From Actinomadura syzygii (GTDB lineage: Bacteria > Actinomycetota > Actinomycetes > Streptosporangiales > Streptosporangiaceae): a DNA stretch of 64,000 bases. Positions 58,778 through 64,000 of the stretch are shown piece by piece; position 1 is the stretch's first letter, and each line of letters starts with the position of its first letter. The stretch is from assembly GCF_008085905.1 (NCBI RefSeq), contig NZ_VSFF01000013.1, forward strand, positions 310,001 to 374,000, given 5' to 3'. A model generated the notes under the pieces. The model was given only the letters and a program-made list of their open reading frames with translations. It did not search any database and had not been told where the DNA came from. Both the position numbers and the translations under genes were made by a program.

Positions 58778-60220
58778 ATGCACGAGCTTATGAGCACGCT
58801 TCCGCCGTGGGGACCCTACGCCGTGGCCGCAACCGGCGGCGCCGCGGTCGCGGCCGCCCTGACCTGGGCGGGCGCCCGCCACCGGAGACCACCTGATGCC
58901 TCCCGGCCGAAGGTGCGCGCCAGTCGCGGGGATTTGGCGGCTGCGGCGATCGCGACGGCGGTGTCGGCCGAGGGGATGTGGGAGACGTTCGGCGGGATGG
59001 CGCTGTCGCCGTTGCTGCGGGCCGGGACGTTCGCGTTCATCGAGATCATGGTGGTGCAGTCGGCGCGGCGGGCCCGCCGGTCGATGGGCGAGGGGTATGG
59101 GCCCGGCGTCGACGGGGTGGCGATGTGGGTGTTGACGTGCCTGTCGGCGGTGTTGTCGGCCAGCCACGAGATCACCGCCACCCACCCCAACCCCGCGATC
59201 GTGATGGTGCGGCTGGTCGCCCCGCTGATCGCCGCGTGGGGGTGGGAGCGCAACATGCGCCTGGAGCGCCGCCGCCGGGGGCGTGCGTCGGGGATCAACT
59301 GGCGGTTCACCACCGAGCGGCTCCTGATCCGGCTCGGTGTCGCCGAACCGGGCGAGCGCAGCGCCGCCACCGTTGACGCACACCGCCGGGTCGCCGCCGT
59401 CGCCCGTGCCGCCAACCGCGCCCGGCGACTCGAACAGGCCGGTGCGCAGCGGTGGCGGCAACGCCGCGCCATCGCCCGCCTCGACCACCTCTACGAAGAC
59501 GCCGAAGAGCACGCCGGTCTGTCCTCGGACGCTGATCTGCAGCGGCAGTTGCTCGCGCAGGTCGGTGCCCTCTACAACACCCGTTCGCTGGTGCGGCTGG
59601 GTGCCCGGCCCTGGTGGGCGGCAGCTGACCCGCCGCACGGGGACCCGACCGCTTCGGATACGGGTTCGGACACCGTCGGGGACGAGCCGTCCGCGACCAC
59701 CATCAGTCTGCTGAGCCGCATCCGGGAGCGGCGTGCCGACCGGCGTCTCGGCGTCCGTCCCGCACGCCGTACGGGCGAGCCTCATACGACCCCCGTACGG
59801 AGACCCGTACGGCTGAGTCCCGTACGGGCAGCGGCGAGCAGGCCCGTACGGCTCCACCTCTCCCCCTCTCGCCCGTACGGGCCTTGCCTCCGGAGGCTCC
59901 GTCCGGGCTGGGATGGCTGGACCGTACGGCCCCGCTCGCCCCGCTGGATACGGCTCCTGCCGTACGGGCGTACGGGAGGGTGCCGAGCGTGCTCGTCCGG
60001 CCGGTCTGGCCGCTGGATCCCGTCCGGCCCGCCGCGCCTGAGCCGTCCCGCGCGCGCCGCCCGGCCCGTACGAAGAAGAAGGGTCCTGCTGCGCGGACGG
60101 CCTCCAGGAAGGGCCGCAAGTCGCGGGAGTACTGGATCGGCGTGCTGGCCGAGGAGATCCGCCGGGCCGAAGCCGCGGGCGGTACGTGGGAGCCGGTCTA
60201 CGACGGTCCGGGCGGGTTGA
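58778..60220 (+). CDS. DUF2637 transfer-module membrane protein, apparent late frameshift
   Basis: From ATG 58778 (CGAGGGC upstream) the frame runs 480 residues. Residues 1-170 contain four hydrophobic segments (LAAAAIATAVSAEGMWETFG, GMALSPLLRAGTFAFIEIMV, GVAMWVLTCLSAVLSASHEI, NPAIVMVRLVAPLIAAWGWE), the DUF2637 membrane domain. A basic helical part follows (RRVAAVARAANRARRLEQAG). After about 59770 this phase becomes Arg/Pro-rich nonsense. The family's C-terminal signature SREYWIGVLAEEIRRAEAAG instead appears in another phase, ending at TGA 60346-60348. So a frameshift lies within the CGTACG repeat tract. In AICEs such proteins accompany TraB. Confidence 0.75.
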   Translation: MHELMSTLPPWGPYAVAATGGAAVAAALTWAGARHRRPPDASRPKVRASRGDLAAAAIATAVSAEGMWETFGGMALSPLLRAGTFAFIEIMVVQSARRARRSMGEGYGPGVDGVAMWVLTCLSAVLSASHEITATHPNPAIVMVRLVAPLIAAWGWERNMRLERRRRGRASGINWRFTTERLLIRLGVAEPGERSAATVDAHRRVAAVARAANRARRLEQAGAQRWRQRRAIARLDHLYEDAEEHAGLSSDADLQRQLLAQVGALYNTRSLVRLGARPWWAAADPPHGDPTASDTGSDTVGDEPSATTISLLSRIRERRADRRLGVRPARRTGEPHTTPVRRPVRLSPVRAAASRPVRLHLSPSRPYGPCLRRLRPGWDGWTVRPRSPRWIRLLPYGRTGGCRACSSGRSGRWIPSGPPRLSRPARAARPVRRRRVLLRGRPPGRAASRGSTGSACWPRRSAGPKPRAVRGSRSTTVRAG

Positions 60221-60458
60221 GGGCCCGTACGGGCTATGAGCGGTCGTGGTGTGAGAAGGCCGTACGCGCCGCCAAGAAGGCCGCCCAATCCCCCGCCGCT
60301 CCCCGTACGGGCGAGCCGCTCGAGCGGGCGGACACCAACGGCACCTGACTCCCCCCAGACCACTCCCCCGTACGCCGCCCGCCCCGTACGCCACACCCCG
60401 TACGCGCCCATCCCCGTACGCGCCATCCCCCGTTCGCCTTTGCCCGCTTGCTCGTACG
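59768..60458. repeat. 18 iterated CGTACG palindromes upstream of traB
   Basis: CGTACG starts at 59768, 59794, 59806, 59821, 59845, 59874, 59933, 59961, 59969, 60067, 60226, 60261, 60304, 60369, 60385, 60399, 60415 and 60453; most are extended as CCCGTACGG. The copies occur in all reading phases, and the last five lie after the end of coding (60348) and before traB (60483). Selection is therefore on DNA, not protein. Candidate roles: TraB recognition sequences (clt), replication iterons or a partition site. Confidence 0.85.
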
Positions 60459-60482
60459 CGCTCGTCAGGAACGGGAGCTCCC

Positions 60483-62630
60483 GTGACCGAATCGCATGAG
60501 GACGATCAGCCGCCGGTCAGTCTCGTCAAGTCCACCCGCACCGACGACCCCGGCACCGACCTGACCACCACCACCGATGAGGAGGTCCTCGAAGGGACCG
60601 TGCTCGACGTCCGCCCGCGCCCGGTCGCGGCGGTCCGCGACGTCGTGACCGAGGTCGTCACCCACCCCGGTTCCCGCACTGTTGGCCGTCAGGTGCTGTA
60701 TGTGGCGGCAGGTGGCGTGGTGGTGGCGCGGCGGTTGTGGGACGCGCGCACTACCGCCCGGTACGAGCGGATGCTGCGCGCGGCGGAGGCGGCCGGTGAT
60801 GTGGAGGCCGCGCTGGAGTGGGAGGCCCGCGCCTCGGCGTTCCGCAAGGACCGGCACGCCCGCCGCATGGACCTGCTGGAACTCCCCATCCGTCTCTTGT
60901 CGGCGCTGCCGCGTGTCGCGGCCGGGGTGGTCGCGCTGCTGGTCGGCCTGGGAGCCCTGCTCGCCCTCGCCGCCGACGACCCCCACCAGATCGCCGCCCC
61001 GACCCTGGCCGTGGCGAACGCCGTGCAACTCCTGGTGGTGATCGTCGGAGTCGCCTGGGGCCCGCTGCTACTGGCTGCACCCTGGATCGCAGTGGCCGCG
61101 CTGTGGCGGCTGGGCCGCTCCCAGGCCGCGTCGATCGGGTGGATCGCCACCGCTGATGACACCGATGTGGATCTGGTGATCAATGAGACCACCATCGCCC
61201 GCGCCCTGGAAGCGCTGCGGATTCAGCAGATCACCGCCTACTTCAAACAAGGGCTGCTGCTGCAGTACCTGGTCCCGGTCCGCCGCGACGGCCGCGGCAC
61301 CCACACCATCGTCCGCCTGCCCGCCGGGGTGACCGCCGAACGGATCGCCCGGCGCCGCGCCGACCTGGCCGCCGGGCTGCACCGCCTGGCCAAAGAGGTG
61401 TGGCCCACCACCGGCTCCGAAGCCGGAATCCTCGACCTGTGGATCGCCGACAAAGGCATCCTCGCGGAGGGTGCAGGCCCCTACCCGCTGCTGGAGGAGG
61501 GGCTGGCCGACCTGTTCCGCGGCGTGCCGATCGGGCGGACGCTGCGCGGCGACCCCATCCCCGCGCCCATGATGGAGCGCAACACGATCGTCGGCGGGAT
61601 GCCAGGCCAGGGCAAGAGCGCTCTGGCCCGCGCGCTCATGGCCGGTGCGGCGCTGGACCCGACCGCTGAACTGCGGATCTGGGTGCCCGACGCCAACTAC
61701 GACTTCCAGGTGTTCCAGCGGCGCTGCACCCGCTACGTCATGGGAGCCGCCCGCCATGACATCGAGCAGATCCGCGACGACCTGCGCGAACTGCACCAAG
61801 AGGTGCAGCGGCGCGGGGACCTGCTGGTCCAGTACCGCACCCCCGAGGTCACCCGCACCATCGCCTCCCGCGGGGTGGGTTTGCACCCGCTGGTGTGCCT
61901 GCTGGAAGAGGCGCACGTCGCGATCAACCACCCCGAGTTCGGGGCCGAGATCGCCTGGCTGCTGGTCGAGACCACCCGACTGGGCCGCAAACGCGGCATC
62001 CACCTCATCGTCTCCACCCAAGCCCCCACCAAGAACTCCATCCCCCGCGATGTGACCCGCAACTGCACCAACGGGTTCGCCTTCGCCGTCGGCGACCACC
62101 ACGCCAACGACGCCCTCCTCGGCCAGGGCGCCTACGCCGGCGGCCACCGCGCCACCGAACTCATCCCCGGCGTCGACCGCGGCACCTGCATCGCCAAAGG
62201 CATCACCGGCGAACGCTCCGACATCATCCAGGCCTACTTCCTGGACGTCTCCGAACACAACGACCAAGTCACCCCCCTCATCAACCGCGCCATCACCGAA
62301 CTGGACCGGCGCGGCCTGCCCGTCCCCGGCTCCGACCTCCCCCGCACCAGCAGCGGCCCCCGGGACCTGCTCGACGACCTGGACCAGGTACTCGGCAGCG
62401 AGCGGGTCCGGCTGGCCGACGTCCCGGTCCTGCTCCGCGAACTCGCCCCCGACTGGGGCCCCTACCGGACGCTGATCGGCTCCCAGCTCCGCAAGCGGCT
62501 GGAGGCCTACGGGATCCGGGTCACCAACACCGGCAACGTCCAACGCCTGGACCCCGCCGAGGTCCGCCGCGCCCGCGCCCAACGCCCCACCCCCGACCGC
62601 ACCACCGCCGACCCCGACCAGGGCGGGTGA
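60483..62630 (+). CDS. traB: TraB/FtsK-type DNA translocase
   Basis: A 715-residue protein from GTG 60483 behind GGGAG. Residues 1-100 are polar; two or three helices follow near 135-205 (VAAGVVALLVGLGALLALAA, LLVVIVGVAWGPLLLAAPWI). The motor has Walker A GGMPGQGKSALAR (Lys378) and Walker B LHPLVCLLEEAHVA near 470-483, then RGIHLIVSTQAPTKNSIP. The C-terminal ~90 residues (RVRLADVPVLLRELAPDWGP, YRTLIGSQLRKRLEAYGIRV) form a winged helix like the DNA-reading gamma domain. Streptomyces TraB proteins of this kind move double-stranded DNA between mycelia after binding an iterated clt locus. Repeats flank this gene on both sides. Confidence 0.9.
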   Translation: MTESHEDDQPPVSLVKSTRTDDPGTDLTTTTDEEVLEGTVLDVRPRPVAAVRDVVTEVVTHPGSRTVGRQVLYVAAGGVVVARRLWDARTTARYERMLRAAEAAGDVEAALEWEARASAFRKDRHARRMDLLELPIRLLSALPRVAAGVVALLVGLGALLALAADDPHQIAAPTLAVANAVQLLVVIVGVAWGPLLLAAPWIAVAALWRLGRSQAASIGWIATADDTDVDLVINETTIARALEALRIQQITAYFKQGLLLQYLVPVRRDGRGTHTIVRLPAGVTAERIARRRADLAAGLHRLAKEVWPTTGSEAGILDLWIADKGILAEGAGPYPLLEEGLADLFRGVPIGRTLRGDPIPAPMMERNTIVGGMPGQGKSALARALMAGAALDPTAELRIWVPDANYDFQVFQRRCTRYVMGAARHDIEQIRDDLRELHQEVQRRGDLLVQYRTPEVTRTIASRGVGLHPLVCLLEEAHVAINHPEFGAEIAWLLVETTRLGRKRGIHLIVSTQAPTKNSIPRDVTRNCTNGFAFAVGDHHANDALLGQGAYAGGHRATELIPGVDRGTCIAKGITGERSDIIQAYFLDVSEHNDQVTPLINRAITELDRRGLPVPGSDLPRTSSGPRDLLDDLDQVLGSERVRLADVPVLLRELAPDWGPYRTLIGSQLRKRLEAYGIRVTNTGNVQRLDPAEVRRARAQRPTPDRTTADPDQGG

Positions 62631-62798
62631 GTTAGGTGACCGCCTCCCGCCGCACCCCGTTTCCGGGGGCTCCCAGGGGCCCGCCAAGACCTACCTAACC
62701 CGCCTAACTCACCTAACTTTCCGCAGGCCAGACCCCAAGTTAGGTCCCCGCCACAGCCGAGTGAGATCACTAACTCAGTTAGGTCGGGCCACCTAACT
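62630..62798. repeat. Iterated AGTTAGGT/ACCTAACT octamers downstream of traB
   Basis: Perfect copies of AGTTAGGT or its complement start at 62630, 62711, 62738, 62777 and 62791; near copies lie at 62693 and 62702 and a half at 62770. They fill the 202-bp gap between traB and the next gene and occur in both orientations. They resemble the 8-bp direct repeats recognised by TraB winged helices in Streptomyces plasmids, though with another sequence. Confidence 0.75.
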
Positions 62799-62832
62799 CC
62801 CACACCCCTCTCAAACCTCCCCGGAGGCCCCC

Positions 62833-63285
62833 ATGCCCGCCAAGGAACCGGCACCGAACTCCACCCCGACCCGCCAGCGCCCGGCCCGCACGTCCGCCAC
62901 GAGCACGAAACGCTCGCAGGCCCGCAAGCCGCCCGACCGGGATGGGCACGTCAAGGCGCACGACCGGCACACCAAGCACGGCACCGTGCACGTCGGCGCG
63001 CACGACCGCAGCACCCGCCGAACCCAATGGGCCACCGCCGGGAACACCTGGGGCGGAGCGGCCGCCACCGGCGTGCTCGCCCTCGGCCTGGTCCTCCAAC
63101 TCTCCTTCACCCTCATCGCCGCCGCCGCGATCATCCTGGCCGTCACGGTGAAGGTGCTGGTCTACCTGCTCACCGACCAAGACCTCGGCCAACCCGCCCA
63201 CCGCCGACGCGGGCGCGCGGGCGGCGGACGGCACACCAAACGCCGCTCCACCGGCCGCTCGACCAGCCGGGGGCGCGGCCGATGA
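62833..63285 (+). CDS. Basic protein with two membrane helices, transfer module
   Basis: A 150-residue protein from ATG 62833 behind GGAGG. A long basic N-terminus (SATSTKRSQARKPPDRDGHV) precedes WATAGNTWGGAAATGVLALG LVLQLSFTLIAAAAIILAVT, giving two helices near 72-115, and a basic tail (HRRRGRAGGGRHTKRRSTGR). Such proteins in AICE transfer operons are grouped loosely with Spd (spread) functions. The last codon overlaps the next start (ATGA). Confidence 0.6.
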   Translation: MPAKEPAPNSTPTRQRPARTSATSTKRSQARKPPDRDGHVKAHDRHTKHGTVHVGAHDRSTRRTQWATAGNTWGGAAATGVLALGLVLQLSFTLIAAAAIILAVTVKVLVYLLTDQDLGQPAHRRRGRAGGGRHTKRRSTGRSTSRGRGR

Positions 63286-63551
63286 ACGCCCTGATCTGCG
63301 CCCCCGTCCTCGCCGACGCCGATGAAGGGTCGCCCGTCACCGGCGGGCTGCTGTTTCTGCTGATCGTCGTCGCCCTGCTGCTCTGGTGGCGGTTCGACGT
63401 CCGAGCCCGGCCCTGGCTGCCGTGCCGCACCTGCCACGGCCGCGCCCGCCACTCCTCGGTCTTCCGCGCCGACGCCTGGGGCGAATGCCCCACCTGCGAC
63501 GGCACCGGCCGCCGACCCCGCTCCATCACCCGCCGAAACCACCAGTGGTGA
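63282..63551 (+). CDS. Membrane protein with DnaJ-like CxxC zinc motif
   Basis: An 89-residue protein from ATG 63282, overlapping the upstream stop by 4 bp. One helix (GGLLFLLIVVALLLWWRF) is followed by a cytoplasmic zinc-ribbon-like part: LPCRTCHGRARHSS and GECPTCDGTGRRP, two CxxC pairs in the CxxCxGxG style of DnaJ. Similar small proteins occur between traB and later genes in Streptomyces integrative elements. The next gene overlaps by 4 bp. Confidence 0.6.
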   Translation: MNALICAPVLADADEGSPVTGGLLFLLIVVALLLWWRFDVRARPWLPCRTCHGRARHSSVFRADAWGECPTCDGTGRRPRSITRRNHQW

Positions 63552-63730
63552 ACCGCCTGATCGTGGCGGCATCCGCCGCCATCGCGCTCACCGCGCTGTC
63601 CGGCCGGATCGAGGTCGGCGCGGGTGCGGCCCTGGCCGTGCTGGCGCTGTGGTGGATCCTGACCGGCGGCGTCCACAACCGCCTCGAACAACGCGAGCGC
63701 CGCTCAACCCGCCGGGGCGAGCGGAACTGA
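63548..63730 (+). CDS. Small two-helix membrane protein
   Basis: A 60-residue protein from GTG 63548, overlapping the upstream stop (GTGA). IVAASAAIALTALSGRIEVG AGAALAVLALWWILTGGVHN contains two hydrophobic segments; the tail is basic (RLEQRERRSTRRGERN). It completes a run of three overlapping small membrane genes and is probably a spread-type protein. No specific family is recognised. Confidence 0.55.
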   Translation: MNRLIVAASAAIALTALSGRIEVGAGAALAVLALWWILTGGVHNRLEQRERRSTRRGERN

Positions 63731-63834
63731 CCAAGCGCCCAACGCCCTCCCCGCCTTCCAGCCGAGCCCCGGAGAACACCCGTTCTCCGGGGCTGATCCA
63801 TTGACGGCCATCCCACCGCGAACCGGGGGCCCTG

Positions 63835-64000
63835 ATGACCGACGAACCCACGCCGCTCGCGGTCACCGACCGACCCGACCCCGAGCCACCCGACACCCCG
63901 CCGACAACACCAGACCAAGATCATTCCCAACCCCCCATAACCCCAGTTATGTGGAACCCGCAGAACACCGACACCGCCACCCCAGGCAAGATCATCTTTC
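63835..64000 (+). CDS. Start of an unidentified gene (cut by window end)
   Basis: ATG 63835 follows GGGGG and opens a frame still open at base 64000. The 55 visible residues are acidic and Pro-rich (MTDEPTPLAVTDRPDPEPPD), then MWNPQNTDTATPGKIIF. No domain is visible yet. By position it may be a replication or mobilisation gene of the element, but nothing in the visible part shows this. Confidence 0.5.
   Translation, partial: MTDEPTPLAVTDRPDPEPPDTPPTTPDQDHSQPPITPVMWNPQNTDTATPGKIIF

Overview
The window is high-GC DNA from a filamentous actinomycete, probably near Actinomadura/Thermomonosporaceae. This placement is inference. It rests on very high GC, frequent GTG and apparently leaderless starts, actinobacterial families (CU044_5270-type sigma partners, SigE-type and SnoaL-tailed sigma factors, MSMEG_6728-like and DUF1990 proteins, a streptogrisin-like protease) and a TraB/DUF2637 conjugation module of the Streptomyces plasmid/AICE kind. 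No rRNA or complete tRNA gene was found.

Positions 1-45.7 kb are mostly intact single-copy genes. The left end carries a conflict-type cassette: a Trypco1-like protein divergent from a trypsin/STAND NTPase/propeller protein, followed by a membrane-anchored P-loop/TPR protein. Next come a GNAT, an accessory NAD-dependent DNA ligase, a pyruvyltransferase-like protein, two sigma factor/membrane partner pairs, a TetR/NmrA-like divergon with a three-half-site operator, a self-operator ArsR-AHSA1 fusion and large multidomain SRPBCC/DUF1990 proteins. Then follow a mannosyltransferase-like membrane protein, PobA, paired COG4315-type lipoproteins, a CGNR regulator facing an MFS exporter across an 18-bp inverted repeat, and a LysR. 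After these lie an unusual Ser/Thr kinase-FtsK motor fusion, a STAND protein, a sigma/hydrolase/SnoaL operon, a TetR/SRPBCC operon with two palindromic operators, and a sulfatase with its formylglycine-generating enzyme.

Positions 45.7-58 kb are accessory DNA: a possible two-repeat type I-E CRISPR relic, a MazG-like gene, a decayed integrase ending in a copy of the tmRNA (ssrA) 3' end (an att scar), a multiply frameshifted STAND pseudogene, an IS5-type transposase remnant, a truncated LexA, long gene-poor stretches and a very long hairpin. Within it sit secreted or toxin-like genes: an aerolysin-like protein and three members of a small secreted family with the pattern C-x3-GG-x(10-14)-C-x-GG-x-[FY]DG, one of them frameshifted.

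Positions 58-64 kb are the transfer module of an integrative/conjugative element: a small RHH-like protein, a DUF2637 membrane protein, a TraB/FtsK translocase and three overlapping small membrane genes, ending in a gene cut by the window edge. Two iterated-DNA loci flank traB: 18 CGTACG palindromes upstream and repeated AGTTAGGT/ACCTAACT octamers downstream. Either could be the cis-acting transfer locus (clt).
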